Origin: Pycnopodia helianthoides
Taxonomy: Eukaryota; Echinodermata; Asteroidea; Forcipulatida; Asteriidae
DNA length: 64,000 nt
Assembly (NCBI GenBank): GCA_032158295.1
Contig: CM063244.1
Coordinates: forward strand, 22,570,815 to 22,634,814
Reading direction: 5' to 3'
Position 1 is the stretch's first letter. Every line of letters begins with the position of its first letter. Below are positions 34,945 to 47,439 of this stretch, piece after piece. The notes beneath the pieces are model-generated. The model was given only the letters and a program-made list of their open reading frames with translations. It was not told where the DNA came from and did no database searches. The position numbers and the translations under genes are program-made.

Positions 34945-37900
34945 GCGTGATTAAGCAGCATACCTATCGAGTCAGACCCAAATCTAGTTTGAGCTCGCTC
35001 CGTTTGACCCTGCGGGAATCGGCGCTCACCAGGTGAGGTGCAAATTACCACCCAATAAATCACCGTAGTGCTGGGTGTAAACACCACCAAAGGCTCCGGA
35101 ATTATGACAGGGTTTAGGATCAATAAAAAAAAAAAGTGATTTAGAAAAACTATGAATTGTGAAATTATCCTCATAGAATACAATCCCTGCCCCTTGGTAT
35201 GTTGTAATTCACTTTTCGTCTTTTGTGCGAGGTGCTGGTGGAACCGATAAAGTAGAGCGTGGGAGTAAATTTTAAGTATATCTTTAGGAGAAATAATACA
35301 ATTCAAGTTTTGCTGGTTGTTGTTTCGATTTTTCATAATTTCGCTCACCGATGACCGTGATTGGAGTTATAACACAAAAGCTGTAATCTTGTTTTTTTCC
35401 TTTCTCTGAAATTAAAATGACAAGTTTTTATGAGACATTGTAGGTGTTGGCTAAGACTTAGCAGGTTTTAAGCCAGAGTAGATCACGCAGCGATACGGTG
35501 GATTATGGGATACCACGTATAGGCCTACCTCTGTTATTGACGCAACAGCGAAGCTAGTGTATTTTTTTTTTGTATACAACAAACGCATCAGTCATCCCAC
35601 CCAAAGCTATGTATGGAGAGAGTTGCGAAATAGAGGAACCATTCTTCTTTGGTCACGTGGTTGCTGGACGCCATTTTTTATCCAAATGTAGCAGACCCAA
35701 TGAGCAGTCTAGTCTGGCACCCTGTATGCGCACATGCGGGTTTTTGTTGTTGACCGAAATGGCTTCTAATCACAAGTTGTCGCAACTCTCTTACACACAG
35801 CTCTGATCCAACCGTGTTTCAATCTTTTCTGGTAATGGAACCGAGTATCCTCCAGTCAGTTTTAGATGTAGGAACGAAAACTCCAATACGTGGGATTCGA
35901 ACAGGGCTCCGCAGAGGGTAAAGGCAAGGCAACCCAAAGCCAACATGATCCCCTCCTCAGTGGGTTTTGCTTTTCTTCAGAAACATCAAACGAATTGATG
36001 TTTTATCAAGGATTGTATGCATGTTCAATGCGTGTTTGTCTCGGTTTGCCCATGAAGGAAGGACTATTTTTCTTTCTCCATGATTCGCTCAATCGAAATG
36101 CGGAATGATACGTTGTGCTCATGACGTCATTAAAGTAGGGCGCCCTTGACTAGAGGTTAAATTGAAGGTAGCTCATTGGCTGATCCTGTGCGCCGCGCGT
36201 ACAAAGCTGTGCGTTTTCTACTGTTTTATCATCTTATTACCTCGGGAAATGGCGACGTGATGACGTCAATGCACGAGGTCCATTTGGAGATGATGTTTTC
36301 CCACTCGACACAATTTTAGACAGAATTCCCATGACTATTAAGTGTCGCATTATGAAAACTCCGGTAAGCCTTGAGATTTAAAAATCACCGGTTTGTTTTT
36401 TCTGCACAACCAGCCATGTATCGTACCTAATAATAACACACGTAAAAGTGATAATGTATCAACCCCCTTGAGTAGGTAAATATTGACCCGGTGACCCTGG
36501 TGGCATTGTGGGGGCCATGACTCGTGCACAAGATTAAAAGGCAAAGTATACATGACTATGTTTATCATAAGATTTGAATGATAACAAACAGTCATTATTG
36601 TGACCAACTTCACACCATCATCATCATCGTCAATTTCGCATGCTCTGGAAGAGTGTAGCGCCCCGACAACGCTGTTTCCGGTCCGGCCGGTTCTGGGCGT
36701 GTCTCCAACCAGCGGGCAGATTTAAATGTTGCTGACAAAATATCAAGGTGGAACCGTGATATAGAAATAAAGCAGATCTTTTTCAAATTAGAACTTTCAA
36801 AAGTCAGTACACTCACAAAATAGGCTTTTATGTGTTATTGTGCCTGGGGATGTAAACGACCTCTTGAACGGTTCCCACTGTGCGTTTGATTGCACGGTCT
36901 GTTAATTGGTTCCTTCGTAAAGTTCAGTTGATGAACTTGTGAATGGAGTTTTCTAAAGTATTGGGCACAGTATACGTGTAATCACATCAGTCATCAGGAT
37001 CAGTGTAACGTTTTGACTCAAGTCGGTTCCCGTGCTTGAAGTAGACCTATAAGTGGCCAATCCACTGTTACTCGCGTTACCATCAGCACAGGAACCACAA
37101 AATCTGGTTAACTGAAAAGATTGATCAGTTTATAAGGAGATATTAGTTGGTTGTCAATAGAAATCTCAACATATCATTACATGTGAACCATTTCTAAACA
37201 CCAGATTGGTAATTTCTGTGATCAGTGTAAAGTAAGCAGCCGTTAGACTGCCAACATAATCGAAAATGGCGGCCGGAGCACATGGGCCCCTATGATTTTA
37301 AGTCAAGTGGAAGGTTCCACTTGAGTAAAGACTACTTCGTAGATGTAGATGGTCGATGTTTAAATCCCTCATAGGGGTTTCTTCATGGACCCTCCTCGAA
37401 GACTAGACCCTCGTTTACACAGAACGTGTACCCGGTGTGTGTGATACCACCACCGCACCAACCTCTACCCTCCCAGCCCACTTCCCTCTCCCCAGTCCGA
37501 TACGCAAACAACACCCGTGTGAAAAACGATTATCTGACCATTATCCGCCATCCTTTTACAAAGAAAGGTGAGATTGCATGAATAATTTATGCGGTTATAA
37601 TATGACCCGTCTCCGTAAATCCATCATCCAATTAATCTTTCCCCCTTCTCCTCTTCATGTTGTTGACGTGACGGATTATTGCGGTAATCGTTGTTAACTT
37701 AGTGTTCACAAAGTTAAGTTTGTAGCCAAGCCGTGGTGCTGGTAAACCAGTGGTGCTTGTTGGTCGGCTTGTATCTACTCCGTGATCTGAGCCCGTTGAT
37801 TTCAAAGAGCGATTTTTTTTTAATAAACACACAAAATAGTTGGATTGTCTGCGGTGCTAGTATTTTTTTGCTTACCGGAAATGGGTTACCAGCCAAGGTA

Positions 37901-38170
37901 CTATTTCATAGGTCTGATGATGAAGTTGAGCTCCTGGCCGGATGAGCAAGAGGGGCGAATGCGTGTTTTAATCCGGGTGGGTGAAAGAAGGACGGTGTGA
38001 AGTCCGAACTTTGTTTAAAGCTGGCTGTAAACTCACTGATTAAGATCTTACTGGTGCAAATCTCTTGGAGAAATATTTCCTTCTGAAAAACAGCCTCATT
38101 CTCACAACTTACGGTCTTCAAATAAACTTCTTCTCCACGTTGCCTTGGAACGTGGAGAGGAAGTCAACTC

Positions 38171-38397
38171 CTTGTATGAAAAACTCAACTCATTTGGCCG
38201 CCGTGCATTTCTCAGTTTGGCACCAATGTTACAGATTGATCTCCCTGTAGACATCAGCACTTCCCCAAATGTGAACATTTTCACGAAGAGACTAAAAACT
38301 TCCAAGGCATTTTCTATGTAGTTTATGTACTGTCAAAGCGCCTTTGGCTGTTATGGATACCGCGCTATAAAACAAATGTTTTGATTATTGATTGAAA
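38171..38397 (+). mobile_element. 3' fragment of a LINE (end of reverse transcriptase ORF plus tail)
   Basis: In one frame the plus strand reads SFGRRAFLSLAP, then DLPVDISTSPNVNIF, then KRLKT and a stop at 38319-38321. This matches the C-terminal end typical of CR1/Jockey-like ORF2 proteins (Y-G-R-R-A-F, L-P-x-x-I, F-K-R-x-L-K-T). A tail with GCGCCTTTGGCTGTTATGG and ACCGCGCTATAAAAC follows, ending in TTGATT-type repeats near 38397. The element is 5'-truncated, the usual fate of LINE insertions. Confidence 0.65.
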
Positions 38398-38512
38398 CAC
38401 GTGCAAAATGGCATATACAGACCCAAAATCACCCTGCCAATTTGGACCGTCGCAATCGACATCATAAGCCATTTCGAGATATGGTGCACACATACTGTGA
38501 CACTTTATAGCT

Positions 38513-38632
38513 TTGAGAAAATAGAAGTAGCTGTTGCAAACAGCTTTACCAACCAAAACCTATTGTATATATGCAAAACTTAGTTAGTGGCCTGACGTTT
38601 CGACCCTAGCAGAGTCTTTCTCGAAGGCTAAA
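38513..38632 (-). mobile_element. Penelope-like/hammerhead-like repeat, copy 1
   Basis: On the minus strand the repeat contains GACTCTGCTAGGGTCGAAAC followed by GTCAGGCC. The GAC/GTC pair, the GAAAC and the GTCAGGC of the 3' strand match the helix II-GAAAC-helix III side of the minimal hammerhead ribozymes carried by Penelope-like elements. The expected CUGAUGA box is replaced by TTCGAGA, so cleavage is unlikely. Further on, GCTGTTTGCAACAGC forms a perfect hairpin. Copy 2 lies at 47183-47303. Confidence 0.5.
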
Positions 38633-39998
38633 TTGGGTAAATTTGTCTGTATATACCCAAACCAAACAGTGGCACTCATGTATTATAGTGTCCACCATAT
38701 CTCTAAAAGGCTAATGAGCCCAACATGAGCACACACCAAAAACGGCAAAATTTAAACAGTTTATAGTTGTTTTGAAATAATTTCCCAGTTGAATAGTGTG
38801 TTCATAGAACTCTATAGAGGATTGCTCTCCCGAAATTCATATGGCATTTTCTCTTTAAGATACAAGCTAACCACTAACTTGTTATTAAGGAACTCAAAGC
38901 GACATGATATGGCTGCATAGGCGTAGTTCTAAATTAGCTCCATATGTCGGCTGACGTTAAGGTTACTGAATGATGGAGTGTGTGTAGGCGTAAATTCGAG
39001 TTACAAATGCATTATGACAACTCGAAAAGTTGCTTTTTATATCATTTCCGACATCTGTATTCGCCTCATGCAAATCAACACGTTTCGTGTACGATTTTGT
39101 TTCTTCCATGCTGTGTGAAATTTGCCCTGGAGTCTGGGCGCTCGATGTACGGGGAAATCGTTAGTTGTCTGTTTGTCAATGTTTTCGTTTTAATGTGCTG
39201 TTCCAAACAACAGGGTTTGTTATTATATAAGGGAAATATTGCAAGTTTCAATCTGAAAGCTCACTCATTTATAATGTGCCTGTATCAATCTTCCAAAAAG
39301 TGCTAGACTTAAACCAGACCCTCCCAACTTGGTTGTGCCTGCTGGTTATGGGATAAACGGTTTAACCTATCGCAAACCTCTGGAATAAACGAAGACTTTC
39401 CTAGTCGACACGCGAAGCCGTTTTTGCCGAAGCGGCAGAGTGTGCTCTTGTGAAAAAGGAAACGATTTTATCAAATCGTCAAAAAACTCGCAAGTGTGAA
39501 AAGACAGTTACCGAATTCTTCTTGTTTACTGTGGAGAACTATAGCTACTTTTGTGGTAATTATCAAGCTAATTATATTGGAAGGATTATCTTTTAACTAA
39601 TCTTTAAAATTTACTTTTAATCTGTCCATGTGTGCAGAGAGTTGTTGCTGTTTGTTTCATTAATACTGATTGGCATATCATGCCACTACCAAAACAAAGA
39701 TAGTGGTGCTTAATAACATAAAACACTATGGTACTTTATTCTACATAATGCATTGAAAGCAGTAGAAAACGCATAATAAGTATTTTTTTGGAAGTGTCAA
39801 ATTCAAGATTATTTTCCTAATTTATTTCCAAATCAGTACAATGACCCAAACATTGACTTAAACGCTCCTCTCGGGCCATTCCTAACTTGTTGTTTGTTTT
39901 CTCTTTCAATTACGTCACTCAACCTTGTCACCAAACTTCTGACGAATCACCGACTTGGCCGTGTCATGCATCCCGGGGGAACCACTACTAAACTTCAG

Positions 39999-40290
39999 CC
40001 AGTAGAGAGGCAGCTTTTACGTACACCATATCCGCTGCTGGTGTAGTCAACGCCATCAGCCGCGCCTGCCGGGAGGGCGTTCTCTCGGTGTGTGGATGTA
40101 GCCGTGCTGCCCGACCCCGGACCTCGATAGGGACTGGGTGTGGGGAGGCTGCGGGGACGACGTCGACTATGGATACCGTTTTGCTAAGGAGTTTGTCGAC
40201 GCCAGAGAAAAGGAAAATAATCACCCGAGGGGGACCTACATGTACGCAAGGATGAAGACCAACCTCCATAACAACGAGGCAGGCAGACGG
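39999..40290 (+). CDS. Wnt5: Wnt5 exon 3, with an apparent one-base deletion
   Basis: After the TTCAG acceptor the exon reads [19 protein letters not shown], then [20 protein letters not shown], up to about 40117. The Wnt consensus then resumes in another frame from 40120 as [32 protein letters not shown] and [10 protein letters not shown]. Only two bases (118-119) separate the frames where a codon is expected, so one base is missing near a CCCC run. Vertebrate Wnt5 has no intron here. Without the missing base the frame would run through to a wrong sequence. The exon holds four conserved cysteines and ends CGG/GTGAGT in phase 0. The junction codon gives Ala where most Wnts have Gly. Because everything else is intact, a sequencing or assembly error is more likely than a pseudogene. 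Confidence 0.92.
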
Positions 40291-40474
40291 GTGAGTTAGC
40301 GTCTTCCTAGAGCCAAGCTATACCGTTCTCAGAAACACCCTATTCAATTCCATGCAAAGCATGAACTCCTACATGTCATTAATTGTTTCTATTGGGTTAA
40401 GCAATGGAGGTATTCCTCACTCTGAGCAATTGTTGTCTGGTATCCTTCTTCGAAAAAGTTAAATTCGTGTATAC

Positions 40475-40580
40475 GTCGGCGTCTGAATTGTCGGCTTTGG
40501 CTACGGCTACGACATGCTCATTGCAAAGGTATATTCTTCAACGCTGCTTCTGTAGCCAGCAGCCAGAGCCTTAGTCAAAG
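40475..40580. mobile_element. Degenerate GGCCGTGTC-type fold-back element
   Basis: GTCTGAATTGTCGGCTTTGG and GCTACGGCTACG at the left face TGTAGCCAGCAGCCAGAGCC at the right, as in the better copies at 53010-53140 and 54412-54537. The outer ends are not clearly conserved. Confidence 0.35.
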
Positions 40581-40859
40581 TTGCTGCGCTCGGACGAAGC
40601 ATTATACATCAGCACATTTAACAAGTTGGATTGAGTCCCTCGAGAATATTGCACGGATGTGTGACCGACACATTATTTTAATTACACGTCCGTTAATGTC
40701 ATGTAATAGAACTGTCGTCAATCACTTTAGGCCTCAGCTTGAATTTGGTGTGGTTCACGTTTCATGCGTGCTCGCAGACGAGATTTCTCAGGATTAAACG
40801 AATTACCTTTATGAGTTTCATTGGGCAAAGTTGGTAAAATTTGATCATTTCGAAGTAGC

Positions 40860-41290
40860 TGGTTCGCGCGCAGAAACGGCACTGTGTGATGGAGATCAGT
40901 GGTAAACGCTCGTCGTCGTGCAAGAGTTCGTTCTTTGGCGACGTCACAGCCGCGAGTTTTGACAGCCTAGGCAACCCGAATGGTCAAAGGTTGTATTGTC
41001 AAGTAATTCGGTGATGAAAGGTGGTGCTTCTCGAGTCACGAAGTGTGACGTCAGATGTTCGGGATAATTTTCTGTGTGCCTTACCTCTCTTAGACTGTTT
41101 AAGTCTTGCGGTAAGTTGGGCTCCGTGAAATTGCGCGATTTTTTCTTCACACTTAAAAGTATTGCAAATCAGTTTGAACCCATGATTTCCCCCCCCCCAA
41201 ATGTACTAGTGCGCGCGAGACTTGCGCGGTATATTTTGGCAGAGGGCGCTATTTCGTAAGCAAGTGACGTCACGGGGCGCATCATCGGTA
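40860..41290. promoter_or_regulatory. Candidate regulatory block early in Wnt5 intron 3
   Basis: CpG-rich relative to the intron, with two perfect TGACGTCA sites (41046-41053 and 41265-41272). A CTCF-like core, GGCAGAGGGCGCTA, lies at about 41239-41252. A C-run lies at 41191-41198. No coding exon recognised. Could be an alternative promoter or enhancer of Wnt5. Confidence 0.3.
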
Positions 41291-44200
41291 ATACTATTTT
41301 TTTATGTATGGAAATACTCTGCTCGAATGCGGAGATACCACAAAATGGGAAATCAGAGTTACCATTAAGTGAAAATTGGGGTGAGAACCTTCATGGCCGG
41401 GATTCACTCAACTGCGGAAGAATTTTTGAAAAGGGGGTTTACAAAACATTTGTAAAAAAAGGCAACAAAGGACGTAAAACACACAAAAATAATGCCTGTA
41501 GAAAGCCTATTCTCTTGTGCGGCTCTTTTGAAGACCTGTTTTTCTTTCATGTGTAACATCGTTTGTACCATGATTGTATACCGTGTAATCTTGTCTTGCA
41601 GTCTTTTGAACGGTTTTCTTTTATCTTGATTATGGAGGTCGTCAGCCCCGATTAAACCGAGCCCTAAGCCACGCCCTTCACGCAGACCTCTCAACGCCCT
41701 TTTCTTCCCCACAATTGCCCAAATCTTCAATCTCTGATGTGGTATGCAAAATTCAGCAGCCTTGGGTTTAAATCGGCTGCGCTGTGCGATTTCCGCAATC
41801 ACTGGAGAGAGAGAAGAGAGAGCTAGGGGGAAAAAAAACTCAAGTCCAGTAGAGCGGACAATCTGTAATCATCATATGTGACATTGCGTCCTTGTCAGAG
41901 GGTGTGCTTTTCACGGGATACAATCGTCCAAGCGTATACGGCACTACCGTAAACGCCGATCGAGCTCGCCCTTTCCCCCCGTTGCGATATAAAGCTTTTT
42001 CAACCCCAGCCGCTGGTTTACGGCAGCAGGAACAAAGATTGCGATCCAAAACAGAATAAAGCACCCATCCACCGGAAAATTGTAATCCGTCGAGAAGTCC
42101 GCGTCAGATTGGTGGAAATGAACAAAACTTTGCAACAGTGTTGGGTCGACGTTTACTGACTCAATGTGTTCTCAAGACTGTTGATAATACTTACCTTTCA
42201 CAGGCTGCAATGCTCCCCGGTGTTTGCTCTTTTCTTGTTATTTTTGCTGGAAATGAAAACATAAACTCCTTTGTAGATACGATTTTATTGCAACTTTTTT
42301 TTAAACAAATTATTCAATCTGCAGAAGAAATATCCGTCCACTTCGTAGCACAGTTCAGGGCGATTGCATTTTGGAAGGGGTTTATTGGAGTTGTGCAATG
42401 TCACTAAAGGGTGTTAGGTGTCCCTTGATATCCATTCCCTATCAATAAAGAAAACAACGAAACGCAATGTTGATAAAGTTGATGAAGCATTGGGCACTGT
42501 TGTTTGATCGGATTAATTTCGTAACCACACATTAACCACAAACCCACCGTGGTCCTATCAGGCGGGAACATGCTCTTTCAATGTCGCTGAGTTAGGCAGT
42601 TCATTTAAGTATACCTGTACCCTCAAAAACGTAAAATATTTATGTTTCAAATCAAGAATTCCATCAGTTGCCAATCTGCTATGATATTTAATTAGTAAAA
42701 CCATATTGTGAGTTGATTGTTATTTTCCCATTTTGTGGTTCCTGTGCAGGTTTTGTCCTTAATGTTTTACAGTGTCTAGCTATTGTCATTTGACTTGTCC
42801 ACCTGGTTTCTCACTGTTCCATATTGTGATGTTTCATATCAACATTGTCATTCCATTGTGGCTTTATAGCTCTATTGTTATCTGTGTACGAGTTTAATTT
42901 GAAGCCCATGCAGGATCAATGTATGGTAGTGGTGTACACAAATGGATGCTTTTGTGGGAAAAGGGCACCAGCCAGACGGACCACGTGGCGGTTATTATGC
43001 AAGCATGTAGCTATCTATAAGTACAGATATAGCACCATTTTGTGTTCAATGATTTCTAGATAAATGTTACTTAAGTGACAAAACCCATATGGTTGGACCT
43101 GTCTTTGGAATGTGTTGTTTGCAACTGATCCGGGAAACATTTCCGCTGTTCACTTTGGCGAGTGAACTTTACACTGCCGCGTGTGATTTCATACTATACT
43201 TATTAGTCATCTTGCAGTTCGATCTAATTGCAACCGTCACTTAATCATTGTGCGATATCTGATGGAATCACATCTGGAGTACGGTGTCATTTATTTGCCG
43301 ACAGGTCTTGTCCCAACAACACTCTGTTAATGTTACGAGGACCGCAAAAAAAGAGGAAAAAGACGGCGGCCTTCGCGGCGCATTATCCCCGTGCAGTGAT
43401 CGGCCTTCTCGGTTGCCTCCCTCGCTGTGAGAGAGGTACATTCCGTGGAAGAATCCAAGCGGTGGTTAATCACCAGCCGTTTCAGAATATGATAGGGGGC
43501 TATATAAGAAAGACATTCCTCAACCTGGGATTGTTTAGCATCTTTACCTGGGACTGAACAAATATTCGCAGGAGATTACAACAACAAAATATGTCCACTG
43601 GGAAGGAGTGCAAAAAAAAATCATTTTCTTATAATTGATTGTGGTTGGGTGGGGGCGTGGTTGATCAGAACCACTTGAAGACGAATCATTTGGTAAATTG
43701 CTCAACTTTTCTGATGGGGAAAATGATTCCCCTAAAATCGAAAATGTTATTTCGTATTTGTACATTTAGTACATTTTACATAGTCTTGGTATTGGTGGAG
43801 TTACATCACCGGTTTCCTTATCAGGGACTTCACTGTCTTATGTTTTGAATTGTGGAAGAAAACGCAAGTTCTTGTTAATTTCATTTAAAAAAAAATCATG
43901 TCTCTGTTGAGGTGATAAATGGATATTTATCTTTACCTTGCAGTGAGCTATGGACCATGGAGATGGGCCGAACTAAAACGAGTAATAGGAACATTTCACC
44001 GTTACTGTATTGTATAAATACCGGGTGTTTTTTCAAGAAACATTGTGAAAGCTGCAACCTTGTTGTATGCTTGCTTTCAACTTTCGGCTATCGAAAAAAT
44101 AATATTTTGAAAAAGGAACCACCGATACAGTATTCATTACTTTTTTTGCGTTGTAATCCAGCGTGTATAAGAGCCGCACTTGACTTCCCGTGTATCTTCC

Positions 44201-47182
44201 CAGTGTTCAGTCGGATGTAACTAACGGACACATCGGCCAAAATGGATTCACACGCGAGTTGGATTACATTATGGCCCACACGGATTACATATAAATAGAC
44301 CTGCACCAACATACGACACGTCTCGCATTACATCAGCTGACTGCTGGGTCGAGTCAGTGCAGAGGGCATTCTTGAAATCACTACTGTTAAAGTTAGTAGG
44401 TTGTGGGTTGTCCTGTAAAAAAAATACGGTGACGTATTAGTCTGGGTGTCCTTTCAAAGCCACCGTACACTTGAAAACAAATCATTTGAAATATTACTAT
44501 AATATGCGTGCTAAAGCGACTGGAGAAATTGTTACGGTGTATAAAGTATTAAGAATTTACGGCGCTGGAACTCAGCATGTGCACCAGACTATTATTAGCC
44601 GGTGGTGTAGACCTGCACGTGTGTGATATCAATGAATTGTATTTTCAATTTATCTTTACCTCCAGATTTGTTTTACGGTCGATATCAGTATCGTTTGAAA
44701 TAGACATGATGTCATTCAAAAAAACACGTCAGAGCATTTGCTTGTGTGGTGCACGAACGCACACCACCCATCACGAAACGCAAATTTGATTTGATCGTGG
44801 ACTAGTCGGTGATGGGTCACACCGGGTCCTCCTCTCTCCTTGGTGTGGGAGATGTGCATTGCGATGGCTCGGTATAAATAATCTACATGGCACGGTGAGC
44901 AGTCACGCTAAGCTGGTATTACGAACCACGCTGGGTGCATGACGAGAAAATGATACTGTTAAAACTTAGCGTGCGTGCCACACGCAAGATGTCTGGATTC
45001 TTGAAATGGGCACGGTACCCATTTCATTTGTCATGAGAGTCTTCATGATCGGGGTGAGAGTGTTGGCGAATGTCAGAAAAGCATGTTTGATAATGTTATC
45101 AAATGTTGGAAAATGTTTGGAAAATGTTGCAAAATGCTTAAACATGTTGGAACACGTACATGGTCATATTACCACCAAGGAAGCTGTGTATTAAACACCG
45201 ATAACATGTTGATGAAAACATTGCATGGAAATAGTTGCGCAGAGAAGTTATAATTTAACGATCTCGTGGGTTAGTTGTTTTGTTTATAACTACAGTTTAC
45301 ACATAATTGGTTTTACGAGTGAATTCATTACCGTCTGATAGCTCTCTTCAGTAAACGCACCATCCAACAGACCTGTGAAATAAAAAATAATCCATATAGG
45401 TGGTCAAAATCGGACAAGCACAAACGGCTGATGTTTTGCCAGTTATTTTGTGATCAGTCAATTCGGGCTTATTTCGATTGCAACTATCGAAAAAAAGCAT
45501 CGGTTATTTCTTGGGTGTTCCCCTGTTTCGACTTTGACAGTATTTCAGATAGAAGTAATTCTATAATGGGGATTGGCGATGATATAAACTTCATAATCAG
45601 TGAGTTTTCGGATTGAAATGAACTGATTGCGTTCTTTGTTTCTGGATATTGACTTCTATCGAAAATTTAAATTAGGTCAGACTTATTTTTCATCGCAGAG
45701 GTCATCCGGAGAGCCAGATAAGACTGACAGCTTTGCATTGTGGGCGTTGGTGTGAAATTGCCAAAACAACATATTTGTTGAACTTGTTTTTCTCGAATTT
45801 TTCACAACAGTTTTTTCTTTATCGTAGACACCAGGAACGCCTTATTTTTTTGTGAAAGTACATGTGTTTATTTCACGGGAAAATTGAGTGCTGTGTCGTG
45901 GGCAGTGAGCAGTTTGTTGTCTTGTAACCTCAGCGGGTCGGTGTTGCGGGCGACAACACGCGGACGGCATTTTTAATGAACACGAAACTACCGCTGAGAA
46001 TGTTAACACTGTTGAAGGTTGTCTTTTTCGCGGTAATGCTGGGACTGTTCCCGGTTCTCTCCTATATACTTGTTGTTCATTATGCTTGTGGAATCTCTCT
46101 TTCTTTCTTTTTCTTTTTTAATAACTCTGGTGTATTTTACACTTCAGGTTTCCATCATAAGTCTCTCCACAAAGGCCTTTCCTGGGTGGGAGTCCGTCAA
46201 AAAGGTTGAAAAGCCGGTGGCGCCACGCGCGTTATTAACGGGGCAGACGGAGGAAAACAAGGCCTGGGTAGCGCCCACCTTGGAGGCAAGGCAAGGGCGG
46301 GCTGCGGGGTGCGATGCAGGCGCGACAAATTATCCGGGTTTTTTTCTTCTTCTCTTCTCCTCCAGTCCAAGCCCCCCAAAAAAAAACTCGCCAAAGAAAT
46401 AGTGAGAAGGATTATTCTGGTCGGATTAAAAGCTTACAAATATCGGTGGTGGTTTGGGCTGAAAGGTGTTTAGCTTGGGCACTGGGCTGTGATGGTAACT
46501 CCAGCGAATCTGTCGCGGATTATTGTCGGGGAAATTGTTCAATTTAGCGGCAGCTTTTGGCTTTTGTCACCACCGTAGTATGTCGAAATTTATCTGGAGA
46601 GAACGATTAACAACGCATGGGTGAATGTGGAACGGTTTATCTTGTTTCCATTAGAAATATTACACAAAAATACACGTGTTCTGTCAGTAGCTATAAAGCT
46701 AAGCTTGTTTGATGAATTTTTGTGTAATTCCAAGCTTTGTACAAAAAAATGTCAAAATTCATTAAATTGATGACTTAATCCTCTGATAAGATTCGTTTTT
46801 CAGTGCAAATACAAAGAGCATGTTGTTCATGAATTACATTGTTTCCCTTTGTGTTCCCATGGTTCCACAATGCTCCCGTTGTGCTCCGGACTGCCCCCTC
46901 ATCCATTTATTGGAGAGTCAAATGAAATCAAAGAGTGACGACTGTTCTTTTCTCCATGGTTACGACTTGCCTAGGAACTTGAACTTTGGTTTTAGTTCGT
47001 TTACATTTCCAGATCTGCCCAAAGCTAATTTTAGTTGTAATTATTATATTAAAACTGGTAGGGTTGTAAAAAGTAGATGAAGTATTGTTTTGATCTTTGG
47101 TGACAGCTTTTTAAAACTTTCGTCTTGTTGAGGCAGCAATTGTATGTGTATTCACGTGTGTGAGTTGCTCGATTTAAAATAA

Positions 47183-47303
47183 ATGAGAAAATACAATTAG
47201 CTGTTGCAAACTGCTTACCCACCAAAGGGCCTCATGATATAAATGCAAAAAATAGTTTGTTGCCTGACGTTTCGACCATAGCAGAGTCTTTATCAAAGGC
47301 TAA
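47183..47303 (-). mobile_element. Penelope-like/hammerhead-like repeat, copy 2
   Basis: Aligns with 38513-38632 over about 120 bp: GAGAAAATA, AGCTGTTGCAAAC, then GCCTGACGTTTCGACC, AGCAGAGTCTTT and AAGGCTAA on the plus strand. On the minus strand the core reads TTTGATAAAGACTCTGC and GGTCGAAACGTCAGGC. TGATAA here is one base from the UGAUGA of an active hammerhead. Confidence 0.5.
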
Positions 47304-47439
47304 GATGAATATAAGTATATAGCTTTACAGAGTATGTACAATGGTTGGAAAAAATATCACACTGAATATTAATACCAACAAATCTAAGGCATGACGTCAC
47401 TGGTTAGTATCATATTTACCGCTCCATACCTCCATGGAC

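Larger units (their letters stand above)
29171..39998 (+). other. Wnt5 intron 2
   Basis: GTGAGT donor at 29171 and AACTTCAG acceptor ending at 39998, about 10.8 kb. It holds a CCAAT cluster (29588-29997), a GC island (30817-30975), a 34-bp minisatellite (31216-31437), a MITE relic (32976-33146), a LINE fragment (38171-38397) and a Penelope-like repeat (38513-38632). GC-richer blocks at 32310-32720 and 36110-36310 could be enhancers. No nested gene is supported. Confidence 0.7.

Noticed and set aside
34866..35348. 160-residue minus-strand open frame
   Set aside because: Its start region is translation of a poly-T/C tract (Lys/Arg run), and the rest has no family resemblance.
35880..35905. Isolated B-box-like TTCGAATCCCACG (minus strand)
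   Set aside because: No A box or SINE body recognised around it.
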